From Mansonella perstans (lineage: Eukaryota > Nematoda > Chromadorea > Rhabditida > Onchocercidae), in the NCBI GenBank assembly GCA_037074765.1, contig JBAMDO010000013.1, positions 1-64,000 on the forward strand: a stretch of DNA of 64,000 bases. The letters are read 5' to 3'. Of this stretch, positions 30,746-43,530 are shown piece after piece; within the stretch, counting starts at the first letter, position 1, and each line of letters opens with the position of its first letter. The position numbers and the translations under genes are program-made. The notes under the pieces were generated by a model, which saw only the letters and a program-made list of their open reading frames with translations, made no database searches and had not been told where the DNA came from.

Positions 30746-33705
30746 ATGTCGACAGCAACATTTAAAAAGTAATTTTTTTTATTTCATTTGCTGGTTTTTT
30801 TTTTTAATTACATTTGTTTGTTTTGAAATTCGAAATCCTTATGTTTAGGTATGGCTTAATTTTAAAAAAGCCATCTGAACTTTCGAAACCAACTGTTAAG
30901 CCGGTTGCTGCTGCATTTGAAGATGACGGCGATGATGAGACTGAGGTATGATGTTTCAATTTCAGAAGCCTTATTTAGTGCATTTATCATAAAAAGTGAG
31001 ATATGAATGCAGTTACCGATTCAGAATTTCATCTCTGTTTTATTCAATTACAGACTACGTCATCAAGTGAAGTAACTTCATCAACAATACGTACAAAAAT
31101 GCAAGCAAGACGTGAGCATGAGAAAGCCCTTGCTGAAGATCCAACAATTTTTGATTATGATAGCGTATACGAAGAATTACATGCAAAGAAAAATCAAAAA
31201 ATTGCAGAAATCAAAGCTGCAGATAAGGAACGAAAAGTACGCTTGGCTTTTTTTTCAGGTTAAAGACACGGTCTTTGAGATTGCATAGTTATATTGAAAA
31301 ATTAGAGTATCGAATTAAAGTAAACACAGTTTTGTTTAAATAAGTTTGTTCAAGATTATCTTGCATGGTGGAGCATTAACACCTTAACGTATTTTCATAT
31401 TTTCTCAGTGTGAACTACTGTTTGCATTTTGAACTACAATATTTAGATTCGTTTGATGGAATAAATAATATTTTAAACCATGTAATTCTTCAAAATTCTC
31501 TGATTTCTTTCTTTTTTTTGTATTTTTCTGAAATCTGTTACAACTTAGTGTATAGCGCTACGATGGTTTGCATTAGAAAAAATAATTCTCTTTTCAAATC
31601 TTTGCAAGATGATATAATTTAATTTTTCGATTTTTTTACGTAAAAGGCAAAAAAAGTATTTTTTTTGTTTTTTAATTATTCTAAAGTATCGTTGAAATCC
31701 AAGCTCTTTAGCGTAGGATCGAATTCAGTGGTAATGATAGTTTAATATGCTCCTATTATAGTCGAAGTACGCAGAGCAAATTCTGGAAGCACACAAAAAA
31801 CGTTTACTTGCGCAACAAAGTCGGGAAGAACGTAAACAACAGAAAGAACGTGAAGCAGAAGCTGGGCAGTTTGATGATAAGGAGGTATGCTGCAATTTAG
31901 TTATTTTGTTTTAATTTGTTGTTTCTTCATTTCGGAAAAAATTTGTGTTTTCAGAAATTCGTTACGAGTGCGTATAAAAAACAACTAGCAGAAATGGAAA
32001 ATTTCCGTTTACAAGAAGCAGTTGACAATCGGCTTGATGGTTGGTTCATTTTCATTTTCTGTAAATTAAAAGTTTTCTTCCGCGAAAATTCTCCTCATTT
32101 TATTGAAGCTAGCAGGATAACGGAGTTTTCAGCATATTATGTCCGATATTAATGCTAGAATTATAACTAGATATGAATTACTGATTTGAATTCAATTTGC
32201 TTATTGTCATAATGTCGGGTGTTTATGATTTAGAGTTGACAGCAGTGGAAAAGCAAAAAAGTGGCGTGTGGAAAGGTGGTTTTTATAGGACGTTGCTGGA
32301 TGATATTGTTGGAGATAGTAGTGAAATTAAAACAGAAGAAAAGGACATAAAGCAGGAGGTTATAATTAAATTGGAAATGAAGTTTTCTGAAATATATGGT
32401 CATTTTAAGTATTTATTTATCATAAACATCACCGATTCACCAATTTTATAGGAAGTTTTTTGACAAGGAAGTACTAATTGAATTAATTTATTAGGAATTG
32501 ATTTTGTATTAGTGACATGTGTTTTCATTTTAGATTTCTAACCCAGGAAATGTGCAACAAACAATCATGGTTCCTGATGAGCATGCTAAGAAACTTATGT
32601 CTTTGCGGAAGGACAGCAGTATTGATGATAAATTTCTTGAATTATCATCCACTGATAAGTCGGTGGAGAAATCGATATGTCCTGATGATTCAGACGAAGA
32701 GCCAGAGTTTAATAGCGAATTATCAATAGACCTGAAGCCTGGCTTAAATATTTTGGTCTCTTTTATTTGCTATGACATATCAATAAGATAGGGCATTCTA
32801 AAAAATCTCTCCTTGAAAGCGAGCATAATTTGATCATCTGTTATTCAAATAATTCTGAAATTTGCGAAGTTTTTATCAGTCTATTTTTTTTTTGGAAGGA
32901 TTTTATTGTTTTTAGTTTTGAAATTGTGTCGGAATAAATTATACTAATCTAGATTTTGCCATGATGTTTATTTTTTTGATGGTTACATCCATTTTCAGAA
33001 ACCTCACCTGAAAAAACCAACAAAAGCAGAACAACTTCGACGGCGCTTCACGCCATCCCCGGAACATATGGCTGGAAATAGTAGCAGTGATGAGGAGCTT
33101 TCAAAGAAACGGCAAAAGCGAGTGAGAAGACAAGAACATAGCAGGGAACATAAAAATGAGGAGTAAGATATTATAGGAACTAAAGTAATCTTTTGTTTTT
33201 TGGAACTCATTTTAAATCTTGTATTATTTTTAATTTAAGCTCTGGTTCGCACAAAGAGAAAAAAAGCTGTGCAAAACATCATGAAAAACTTCGTGAGTAT
33301 CATTCTGTGGAAAAGAAGGAATGCAAAAAGTCAGAAGAGGAGAAAAAGATCGGGAGAGAAAGAAATAAGGAACCGAGGAAAGCAGTTGTGAAAGAGAAAA
33401 CTAAAAAAGAAAGGTTGGATAAACAATCTTTTTCGGACTTTCAGTATGACAAAATGCAAATTCCAGAATTAAGTTCAGCGTTACTTAACTGGAATTGTGT
33501 CCGAAACAATTCAGTTTCACTGTAAAATTCTGGACATTTTTTATTATATTTCTCAAAAAATCCTTTTAAAATGAATGTTATTTTTTTCAGACTGCAGGTA
33601 ATCAAAATGATATTAGCTCATAGGAATGATTCGGGGAAAATTGAAGAAATTCGACAAAGATATCTTGAGCGAAAGAAAGAAAAAATTGTTCCTTTGCCGT
33701 TGTGA
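30746..33705 (+). CDS. NSRP1: Nuclear speckle splicing regulatory protein 1 (CCDC55) homologue
   Basis: NSRP1 is a nuclear-speckle protein that affects alternative splice-site choice. Exons 30746-30768, 30849-30945, 31054-31236, 31762-31884, 31955-32039, 32234-32358, 32534-32755, 32999-33162, 33240-33413 and 33591-33705 join in phase to 436 residues. The conserved N-terminal domain is clear: KKYGLILKKPSE, KALAEDPTIFDYDSVYEE, AEAGQFDDKEKFVTSAYKKQ and GVWKGGFYRTLLDD. A coiled coil probably spans residues about 60-160. The C-terminal half is charged and Lys/Glu/Arg-rich, and the last residues (EIRQRYLERKKEK) resemble the family's ARDRYLARQ end. The first coding exon is only 23 nt. Confidence 0.93.
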
Positions 33706-35110
33706 TTGTTACTCTCTGATATTCCTTTTTTTTTACAGCGATTTATGTATTTATGTTTAACTGTCAGCATCTTTGGAATCTCTTAGAAGATTCTAAATAT
33801 TGTGATAAATTTTTCTGCGCATAATGTTATACCAGATTTTATTCAATTAATTGAAATTGCGTTAATCCATAATGTCCAAAAGTTGTAATTTCTTATATAA
33901 ATAAAAAATGATTAGCTATTTTCAATAATGATAACAGCAATAACAGTAGAAGTAGAAGTCTCCATCTCCTTTCTTGGCAACTGCTGTAAAACAATTCAGA
34001 AACTTAGATATTTTTTAAAAACAAGAATTGAGTATTTGAAATTGGCATTATTAAGTTTTAATTGAATATTTCAAAGTATAATTGCGCAAGCCTTAGAAGT
34101 TTCATTATTAAAGATCATATCAAAAATTTTGCAATCTTCTCAAATACTATTTTGAAATATACTTGAAAGTTATCTGTTGTTAATGACTAAAATATCGTTC
34201 TGTTGGACAAAATTTATTCGAAAGAAAGTTCTGTTGTAATTTATCGAAATATGAAATAAGATTTAACTTATATTGTATCATTTTTTATCCAAAACAATCA
34301 GCAAATGTATGCGAGTGATAAGAACCATTTCACCATAAGAAAATGCTTTTTTCAACAAATTGCGCAAAATTTAAAAGCAATATGAAGCAAGCTTTTTGCT
34401 TGCGTAAGGATTTTAGTTCATATTTTCGCCTTCATAATTTCAGTAACAGTATCTTTTTCTTTACCAATTTAGGAATTGTTCTATAATCTACCAATCATTT
34501 CCTACAATCAGTATTATATAATGACCTTCAACTGAAAATTTCCGGCAAAAGCTGCTATTTCCTTTAAAGTTGCTTTGGTTGCTGCGATTAGAAAAATGGC
34601 GAAAATTGAAGGTCAATACATTGAAGATTCAAGGGCAAATGATTTCCTACTATAAAAATGCTTAAACAAGCTGAAATTTAGTAGAGTGTTAGAAGGGACG
34701 GAATGGATGGATGTCTTTTGGCGCTATTTTATCAATATTTTCAATTGGTAGCATATTTTTGAGGATTTTATTTCCATTGATAATTAAATATGAGAATTGA
34801 ATTTGAACAAGGCACATTTATTGCGCTTTGTATGGGAAGAATAAGTAATGGAATTTTTCGACAAACTGTTGCGTATTTTTATTTATTTTAGTATTTATTC
34901 CACTTTCACTTTTTTAGCTTGGATTTTTTATGGTATATTCATCCCTCTCCACTTACATACATGTGAACGATCTTTTCGTACCTGATAATAAGTTTTATAG
35001 TCTTTCTTCTATGGATAACAGTTAAACGATAAAGATCTTGACTAGAAAAAAATTTTTAAAAGGCTGAATATTTTTCTCGCTGTGATCTTTTCAGCTTAAC
35101 TCTCTACTTG
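33706..35110. other. Gene-free stretch between NSRP1 and collagen
   Basis: AT-rich; no exon chain, RNA gene or repeat that I can support. It should contain the NSRP1 3' UTR and the collagen promoter. Confidence 0.5.
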
Positions 35111-36837
35111 ATGGATGCCAAGACTTTCATTGCTGTAGCTACAACGATCATCGCATGCATAACTGTCGTGACATTATTTGTTGTCGTATCACTATTCAAT
35201 AATATCAGTTCGCTGTATGAAAATGTTATGGAAGAACTTCATGATTTTGAGGTTCTCATTCTTGTTTTTAAATAAGGGATGATAAGATCTGAAAATAATA
35301 TAGTAGTATTAATATTGGAAATGACACTGACAAAGAGATGAAAGAGTTCTAGAAATTATGAATCTTTACTGTTGAAGCCATATGCGTAGTTTCACGCTTT
35401 GTTCCATTATTTTCATGAAACGATAAATTTAAATCTATCTGAAGTACAAAGGTGAATCCTATTATATGATTGGTTTTCTGCAATATTAAAGTTTTAGTCC
35501 AATTTATTTTCGCTAAAAATATTCATTAAGACTATCCACTTAAGGTTATTCTTTTTTTTTCAAATATCGCAATAACAAATTTTTACTACCGAATTTCACA
35601 AATAAAGTAAAATAATTTAAAATATAAGAATGAAAGACATTACTTTATCATAATATTCAAAATTTTTATTGCTATGAGCTTTTCACTTCTAAATTGAAAA
35701 GATTGATTAATTAATGAGAATGAAATCTCGAGGAAGTATGGAAATAATTTTTATTCCATTACACTAAAGCGATTCTTTACATTTGATAAAGATGATACTG
35801 TATTTTGAAATGCCTTTCATAATGATAGAAGAGTTTTTCCAGGTGATAGCAGATGACACGTGGGACACCATACGCTTGCTGCATACGCATCCACCTAATA
35901 ATGCTCAGATTGTACCAACTTATGCTAATTTATTTGCACGTCATAAGCGACAATTTGACCCGGAACATTGCAGTAGGTCTCGAATGTTATTGTTATATTG
36001 CAAAGAAGCATAAGTGGAGAAGCCAGAAAAGTGAAATGTGGTTGATAGTGCCAAAATTAATATCAATTCTTTTTTGGTCTTGAATTTTTCGAAATTTCAG
36101 AATGCTGTCCTTCTGATGATTGTTTACAAGGACCACCTGGACCACGAGGTGATCAAGGTTGGAATGGCTTAGATGGATTGCCGGGAGAAGATGGCCATCA
36201 TGGTGTACCGGGCATCATCTATCAAATGGATAATTGCATTCAGTGTTCACCTGGTCCACCAGGACAACCTGGACCCCCCGGTTCTCCTGGTAATCGAGGG
36301 CCAATGGGGAGCATCGGTATTGCAGGACTGCAAGGAAAAAAAGGCATAACAGGTAAACGAGGAGAAGTGGGAGAGTCCGGACCAGCGGGTGTTTTGGGGA
36401 GACCAGGAGAACCTGGTCCAAAAGGACTAGATGGAACAATTAGGAGAGCAGTATTGGGTCAAAAGGGTCCAAATGGACAACGTGGTTTATCCGGTCCTCC
36501 AGGTAGGAATGGTAGTGACGGTGCTCCTGGTATTGTCGGCGAGCCTGGCCTGCCCGGACAATTTGGTGCTCCTGGACACAATGGTAAAGATGGACGTCCG
36601 GGAAAGGTAAGAATTTTATACAGCAAAAAACAGCGTTATAAATTTCACTCATCGCAATTTACTTGGAAATTTCAGCAAATGATCTCTCATTTTTTGTTTG
36701 AAAATAAAATCCATTATCAAGATAATGCTCATCAATTCTAGGTCGGACTGTTCGGAATACCTGGTACAGATGCTCACTATTGCCCATGTCCATTGCCAAC
36801 CTCAGTGCTGCTATTATCCAGAAAAGTATTAAATTAG
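35111..36837 (+). CDS. Cuticle collagen
   Basis: Structural collagen of the worm exoskeleton. Exons 35111-35251, 35843-35972, 36101-36606 and 36742-36837 give 290 residues. Order: N-terminal nematode cuticle collagen domain with a membrane-spanning start (FIAVATTIIACITVVTLFVV), then ADDTWDTIR, then a subtilisin-type cleavage site HKRQ. A Cys cluster (CCPSDDC) follows, and two Gly-X-Y blocks are separated by a Cys-bearing interruption (DNCIQCS). The C-terminal Cys knot is DAHYCPCP. Exon layout (47 codons, about 43, about 170, about 30) matches the second collagen at 57594-58893, so the two are paralogues. The tail after the Cys knot (TSVLLLSRKVLN) is unusually hydrophobic. Confidence 0.95.
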
Positions 36838-37627
36838 GTTGACTGTAATCCATTTTCTTCCACTTTATTAACAATGTCACAGTGTAATTATCAAATAAAG
36901 AATAGACGACATGTGAATTAAAGTGAAATGATGAACAACTGCGTCTCAGCAGTTGCAACAGTGTTATAAAGAAGCTAAAATTACCAAAAATTACAGTAAA
37001 AGAAGCATATCGAGATATTAAATATTTGTCTAATCATTGCACATTTGTTGTTCATCAGTAATTTGAATTGGAATTTAGTGTCGCGAAATTCATAAAGCGA
37101 AAATTCCAATAGGTTAATAAATCTAATTGTGTTAATGTCTTTATGAGTCATCTAATTAATTTTATGATGTTAAGATTAATTTCCTATTTTGTTGTAGTCT
37201 CACATCCAATTATGAGCTGTCAATCCTCTTTCCTACCATAAACTAACAAAGAGGCAGCTGCAGTAACATCTTATTAAACAAAGCCATTGTGTAACTATAT
37301 CATAAAATTCTTTGTTTGATAATTATGCTTACATGTAATGTATTGTGCTTTTTAATCACGCATGCCTTTACAGAGGATTTTGCTTTTTTGATGAGCTTAA
37401 GTTTCTTATAACTCAGCTCATGACGATTCCTTTCTCCCCCTACAATACTCAGTTACTACTATTTAAACTATCAATCATCCCACAAAGACCATTTTTGAGT
37501 CCACTCACATCAACGGCTACTGGTTCTGTCCTCATTATCATCATTTTTATTATACTAAGTTTATCATTAAATATGCGTTGTATATAATTGTTACGTAACT
37601 TTCGCGTTATCAAATTCTTCTAATAAA
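36838..37627. other. Intergenic region upstream of the SL1-bearing element
   Basis: AT-rich; contains the collagen 3' UTR. Just before the SL1 copy lie TATATAA at 37581-37587 and the perfect palindrome GTTACGTAAC at 37590-37599, about 30-45 bp upstream of the SL1 first base. That is where an snRNA-type promoter element could sit, but neither is a proven element. Confidence 0.4.
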
Positions 37628-37800
37628 GGTTTAATTACCCAAGTTTGAGGTGCGGACACAACTCAATCTAATCATACAAACTTAATCCAAAACACGATCA
37701 ATTCAACCCAAGTATGAGATTCGACTGTGCCACGAGACAAAAACTTTCCCGACATTTAGTGGTCGATAATTTTTATAAACCATTCCACACTGAGCATTTC
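37628..37800 (+). ncRNA. SL1 spliced-leader copy, possible divergent SL RNA gene or relic
   Basis: Positions 37628-37649 match the 22-nt nematode SL1 exactly and are followed directly by GT (GAG/GTGCGG), as at the splice donor of an SL RNA. AAGTTTG at 37641-37647 can pair with CAAACTT at 37677-37683. A second, imperfect leader-like segment (ACCCAAGTATGAG, 12 of 13) lies at 37706-37718. An Sm-site-like AATTTTTA occurs at 37768-37775, followed by a potential hairpin using GGAATG near 37810. The Sm-like site is about 140 nt from the 5' end, farther than in classical SL RNAs of ~100 nt, and no 5S rRNA gene is visible here. It may be a dispersed SL RNA gene, a pseudogene, or the 5' end of a retroposed trans-spliced mRNA. 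Confidence 0.6.
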
Positions 37801-38300
37801 CGGAATGCCATAAAAAAAGTGAGGAAGTGAAAAGTAACAAAATTGCTTCACATACAGAAATTCTAAAAATCTAAAATAATTGAAAAAAAAAACATGGTTG
37901 TTGAAGAAAAACCAATATCACTTCAAACAGTGTTATGTTTCATTTCCATTTTGAAAAGAAATTGGAATATTCCAGTTCAACAGTCCTTTAATTTTCTGAA
38001 ACATGGAAAAGAAGAATAGAGAAATCGAAAAAACAACGGCTGCATATTGTATTGTAGTGAAATATCATTTTTAAAATATTTCGAGCCTGAAGTAAGGATT
38101 ATGCTGTTTCATTCTTACTGAGGAAATAATGCAAAGTCTTATTTCAATTTCTTGCAAGCAAGCACTGTAAACATTGCAAACGTGAATTTTTCTTCCAAAA
38201 TCTCACTTAAGAAATAAATTTTAAAATTAATCTATGAATTAATTGTAAAATGGTAATTTCAAACCAATATCAGATGCATCGATTTATTAGCTTAATTAGC
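37801..38300. other. Gene-free stretch before glutamine synthetase 3' end
   Basis: AT-rich, with no supported exon. It probably holds the 3' UTR of the minus-strand glutamine synthetase gene. Confidence 0.45.
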
Positions 38301-40815
38301 TTAATCAAGTAGAATTGTTTTTGCCATTATTCCAGTGACAGCATATGGGTCACAATTCGCTGATGGACGCCTATCTTCTAGGTAGCCCTGAAAAAATTAA
38401 CATCTTAGTATTTGGTGTTTTTATTGAAATAGATCACTGATGTCAAGGAAAACTAGATCGAACAACCAAAAGATTATTTGAATTGTTAAAAAAACCATTT
38501 TTACAGGATAAGAGAGGACTAAAAAAAGCGACTACATGTATTCGAAAATTATATTATCAAATGAAAGAATACCGCATATTTAAGAGTTTTGAAAAATTTA
38601 ACCTTTTTTTCTCTGGCCACAGCTCTTGGTATACGAACCGAAGTAGATCTGTTAGCAACACCCCATGAGAAATGATCAATGCTTGATGTTTCATGTTTAC
38701 CAGTTAAACGGCGTGCGTTATCGCTGCCACCATGTGGATCATACACCGCTATGTGCTCCTGAAAATCAAATGTTAGATAGTTTTATAAATAAATAACTCA
38801 TTTTTTTTTCGAGAAAAGTGTTAGAAAATTGTTAGTACTTTGTGCTTCTTTTCAAGCTTTTTAGCTGCTTCTTCAATGTACTTTATGCCTCCTTCTAAGC
38901 GCATTTTCTCAGTCGAAAAGTTACAATGGCAACCAGCGCCATTCCAGTCACCACCTAAAAATGTACTTCAATTAGTAAAACAACAAATAAATGAGAAGAT
39001 TTAAATGAAGTGACAAAGAATTCCAAACGTGTTATTGCTGGTTTCGGATCGAACGTAACTACGACGCCATACATTTCAGCAACGCGATGTAGTAAATATC
39101 GTGCCATCCAAAGTTCATCACCCATAGAAATGCCCTCACATGTACCTAACTGAAATTCCCATTGTCCAGGTGTAACTTCTAAATATATTAAGTGGATTAG
39201 TTGCAACATAAGTCCTTTAAATTAATTTATTTTTCTTAGAAAATTTCATTATTAACAGTTTGAGTTTGATAATACTATAAAAGTAAAGATGTATTGCAAT
39301 TCAGATGTATTAATAGTCTGTAATATATTTGTTAACTTCTTCCTTATTTCCGATGTAATACGGGATATTCACCTTTTGATCATTTCCAAAAATGAATTGT
39401 GAAAAGTTTACAAATCTCTTTTTTTTTAGCAATTATTAATGATTCGTCCACAATGCTAAGTCTCATATATCCCGAGATTTCCGAAGAGTCAATTATGAAA
39501 TTATCAAATGTCTGTAATCATCAAAATTCTTCCTTCACCTGCATTTATGCCAAAAAGATGTAAACCAGTGTGTAAACAAAGTCGATAGTGCGCATCTACC
39601 AGTTCTCGACCATACGTTTTATCTGCTCCAACACCACAGTAATACTTACCTTGTGGTTCAGGAAAACCGTTCTTTGGCCATCCTAAAGGATGGCCATCTC
39701 TGTAAGATTCATTTAATACTACTTTCTTACTAAAAAAGGGATCGAATAAGAATGGAAATTGTAGAAGGTAATTTAGTAATTTATATACCTATTTAAAAGT
39801 AGGTATTCTTGTTCCATACCAAACCATATTTTCTCATTTTTGCACTTCTCCATAATTTCGTTGCAGAAATTGCGATGATTAGTGACTAAAATTTCAAGAA
39901 ATGACCACACTAATTAAAAACGTAAACTTCACTGATTTATTATCAGTTGCATTATTTCCAAGTTTTTGCTTAAATTTGTAATTCAGATTAAATTTGTGCC
40001 GTTTCTATTATGCTCCTTAAAAGATTGCTAAACTGATGAATGATATATTTAAATGCAAGGTCTTTAATAATTTCTTTCTTCTAATAAAACAAGCACCTTT
40101 TAATAAAAATAGCAAATAGGTAGTAAGTTTTGCATGCCATTAAGTTAATGGGCATACGGTAGGTAAAAAAACATTCCCTTATTCGTAAAACGAATAATTA
40201 TTATAAAGATTGAAATAAATAAAACACGTTAATTTGTTTGCTAGCATTCAATTAAAGTGATTATAGCTGAGCTAATTAAAGTAACGAACTGGTGGGCATC
40301 ATAGCATGATCGTATGTTTCACACAGCACAAGTTTATTATTGCCGCCAAGGAATGGATCAGGATAATGTGCAACAGGCTTAAGATAGGTGTCGGAATCTT
40401 GACCTGATTGAGCTTGTCCAGTTGAGGAACCATCAAAGCTCCACATTGGAAAATCTTAAAAAGATAAAAGATTGCAAAAACCATATTTTATTTTTGCGAG
40501 AAAAAAATATTGTTGAGAATTTACTAAAATTTATCAAATTTTAGCAGTTCTGCAAATCTATGATCAACTGTTAATCAACCTACCGTTAGTACTTTTCGGT
40601 ACATAGGCAATGGTTCGCGTCTTTGATCGCATATTTTCTCCCGTTCCATCGATCCATATGTACGTTGCCTAAAACAAAAGAAGTTGCAAGAAAAAAGATT
40701 TGAGAAGAAATGAAATTTCTGGAAAGTTTACCTGACAAAATGATGGATGTGGTTTGAGACCAATGAACTGGTCAAAAATAGCTTTCGCCAAAGGCAAGCG
40801 TACACTAAAAGGCAT
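38301..40815 (-). CDS. gln: Glutamine synthetase
   Basis: Makes glutamine from glutamate, ammonia and ATP. Nine exons join in phase to 366 residues: 40732-40815, 40584-40668, 40290-40454, 39789-39885, 39539-39699, 39029-39178, 38839-38954, 38603-38758 and 38301-38387. Family motifs run in order: [132 protein letters not shown] and [15 protein letters not shown]. Metal and substrate ligands in these blocks look intact. Exon 5 starts at 39699, because this acceptor restores the family spacing LLNRDGHP; an upstream acceptor at about 39730 would add ten residues. A TTTTAG at 40826-40831 just before the ATG may be a trans-splice acceptor. Confidence 0.96.
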
Positions 40816-41449
40816 TGCCGAAATGTCTAAAATTATAAGAGTAATTTTTTTAAAGAAATGCGAATAGCAATCATTCTTATTTACATTTAATTAAAATGTT
40901 TCAAATAACATTAATAAAAATGGCTGAGATGCTATATAACCACAGAGAAAGAATAGAATTTATTCAAATTTAGCAACAATGCCTTAACGATGATGACGCT
41001 AATGAGTCAATTATTTGGAAATAGAACGCTTGATATTCAAATACTTTTAATATCTAAGTTATTCAGTAGGTCTAACAAATTTTGTAAATTTATGAGGAAG
41101 AAATTTGGCAGGAGGAAGAAGAAACGAAACATAGTAATTCAAATATTTCTTACAGGTCTTAGTTTATTTGAATGATATCAAACTTAAGGCTTTGAAAATC
41201 GATCCCATTTACTTTTCTACGAACTGAATTATAATGCAGTTCTAAACAAAAAACAAAACTAATTTTGTCAGCTCGAGTAGTTAAAGCTAAAACAGATGTA
41301 ATTTAACTCTAATTGTTCAGGATTAGTTCAAGAAATAACGAAACTGATGAAATAGGCCAGCAAGGATGAAATGAGAAGTCTCCAACAATTTATAGAACAG
41401 GAAAAAGTTGACCTGCTCACCTATTCCTATCATTCAGATCTCTATGACT

Positions 41450-41531
41450 GAATTGGTAGAGCAAGATTATCCCTCCCGGCGGCGCTTTGTGTCATAAAAA
41501 CAAATCTTGCTAAATCTTGTTCTACCGATTC
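41450..41531 (+). ncRNA. Candidate hairpin RNA (microRNA-like precursor)
   Basis: The arm at 41450-41468 pairs with 41513-41531 over 19 contiguous base pairs, including two G-U pairs and no bulge. The loop is about 44 nt and unusually GC-rich at CCCTCCCGGCGGCGC. The G-U pairs favour plus-strand transcription, since on the other strand they become A-C mismatches. The region is otherwise gene-free. I do not recognise a known microRNA seed, and a short inverted-repeat element is the alternative. Confidence 0.4.
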
Positions 41532-43282
41532 TAGAAAAAACTGGAAAAAGAAAGGAATTGAAGATAAACAAATAAGCATTTCAAGTTTATCTCAAACTTC
41601 AAAAGCACAAAAGGTTTTCTGTTTTCTGTTTTCAATTGAAAAATATGTAATCAGTTACTTTATAATTTGCAAAGCAGTCGGAATCAACCGATAACAACAG
41701 AAATGTCGGGAAACAAGCATTTGAGAAAGGGGGAGAAATGAATTCAAGTCAAATAATTTTCGAAATGATTCCATAAATATAAATTATTCATTTGGAATTT
41801 CAAAGAACAAAAAAAATGCATAATTAACAAAATGCTTTTTAACAAGCACTTTTAAAGAAGAAATTATTTCCTTAAAAAAATATTTAAAATGTTCTATTCC
41901 ATAAAATATTTTTCATATTTCTCCTATTTCATTTTCCTAAAAGATGTTGTAATATTTCGATTTTATTCCCATGACTCGAAAAGAATTGATTTAATTAAGC
42001 AGTGGTCAATATCGTTAAGTATCATTTCATAATAATGTCATTTCAAATTGATATTACATTATGTATATTCATTTCGTTCTCTTCACTCATGCTAAAAACA
42101 ATAATGAAGTATTAATTGTAATTTGAATTTTAATCTTTTTCGTGAAATAAATTCATTAAGTTACTTTTTAAGTCGCAATGGAATTCAATTAGTAAAAAAG
42201 ATTAACCTTTCGAGATAACTGATATTAAATAATAGCGAGAAGTCATTATTTGAAAGTTATTAGTTCAAAATGTTAATTACTATATTATCGATACAACAAA
42301 AGACTTATTCAAATATCGTTCTTATACATTGTTATATAAGAACTTTCGACGAAGTTAAGGTCGAAAGAAGCGATATAATTTTAAACTATGATCAAAAGAT
42401 AGTGAAGATAACTCTAGGTACTGATAAAAACATGATAACACAGCGAAACTTCTCAACTGGGATAATCTAGCCAAGATTAAATGAATGCTTCTACGGCTTG
42501 AATACAAGAATAATTTTTGCTTTTTACTTGAGACTAATTTAGCAACTAATTAGGGAGCAAAGTTATATGCTAGTGTTTTTATTGAAAAAAAAAAATTTAA
42601 TTTCGGTGATATGTTTTTAGAAAATTATAAATTTTATTAAGGCTATGATTAAGCCTATAATTATGAGAAAAATAAAAGTTATAAGAGAAAGTTTTAAATA
42701 GGCTTTGAAAAGATGAAAAAGCTAAGAGTTTTAGAGATTGTAAATGAAAGATTTCAAGATATATCAGAAGATGCATGTTTGTGAAAGTGAGTAGAGGAAA
42801 AGAGAAATAGCCTGAAAATCGACTTTAAAATACAAATTACTCGCTCGTTGGTTGGTTAGTCACATGTCTCTGTGCTGCTCATTTCATAGATTTCAATCGA
42901 TTTTTCATTTCATTTAGTAGCATTTTATGTTAGAAAAAATTGAAACTAATTGAAAGGTTCGATAAAAAAATTCCTTTTTAAAATTAATTGAAAACTTGAC
43001 AAAAAATTCCTTTTAATTCATATTTTCATAATTTCAATTAATAATGAAAAAAGATTAGCTTAGAAATAAATAGCTAGCATGTGATATAATTCAATCATTA
43101 ATAGAAAGAGAAATGAATTCAATCCAAGCATACTTCATTTCTTATAGCTTCAGGCTATTTCCAATAAAATTTTCCTAAAATAAAATGCTCCAGTTAGTTG
43201 ATGATAAAAATTGCATTTGTTGTTTTTTGAAACGAAAAATTTGCCTATACGTTTAATAACAAATACAAACTATAATTAAGAA

Positions 43283-43530
43283 TTGATAATCGAAAAGGTA
43301 ACAAATATTATTTAAGTATTTATAATCTAAAAGGTAACAAATATTATTTAAGTATTTATAATCTAAAAGGTAACAAATATCATTTAAGTATTAATAATCG
43401 AAAAAGTAACAAATATCATTTAAGAATTAATAATCGAAAAGGTAACAAATATCATTTAAGTATTAATAATCGAAAAAGTAACAAATATCATGTAAGAATT
43501 GATAATCGAAAAGGTAACAAATGTTATTTT
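43283..43530. repeat. Minisatellite, ~36-bp unit, about seven copies
   Basis: Tandem units containing AAAAGGTAACAAATATTATT, then TTAAGTATTTATAATC, follow one another with point changes. Two subtypes differ at GGTAAC/AGTAAC and alternate in the right half, suggesting a higher-order dimer. Confidence 0.92.

Noticed and set aside
36215..36652. Long open frames opposite and across the collagen exons (also near 57.7-58.1 kb)
   Set aside because: Gly-X-Y coding sequence creates Pro/Leu-rich shadow frames on the other strand; they lack splice context and family similarity.
39700..39730. Earlier acceptor for glutamine synthetase exon 5
   Set aside because: It adds ten residues before DGHPLGWPK, whereas the acceptor ending at 39700 restores the usual LLNRDGHP spacing.
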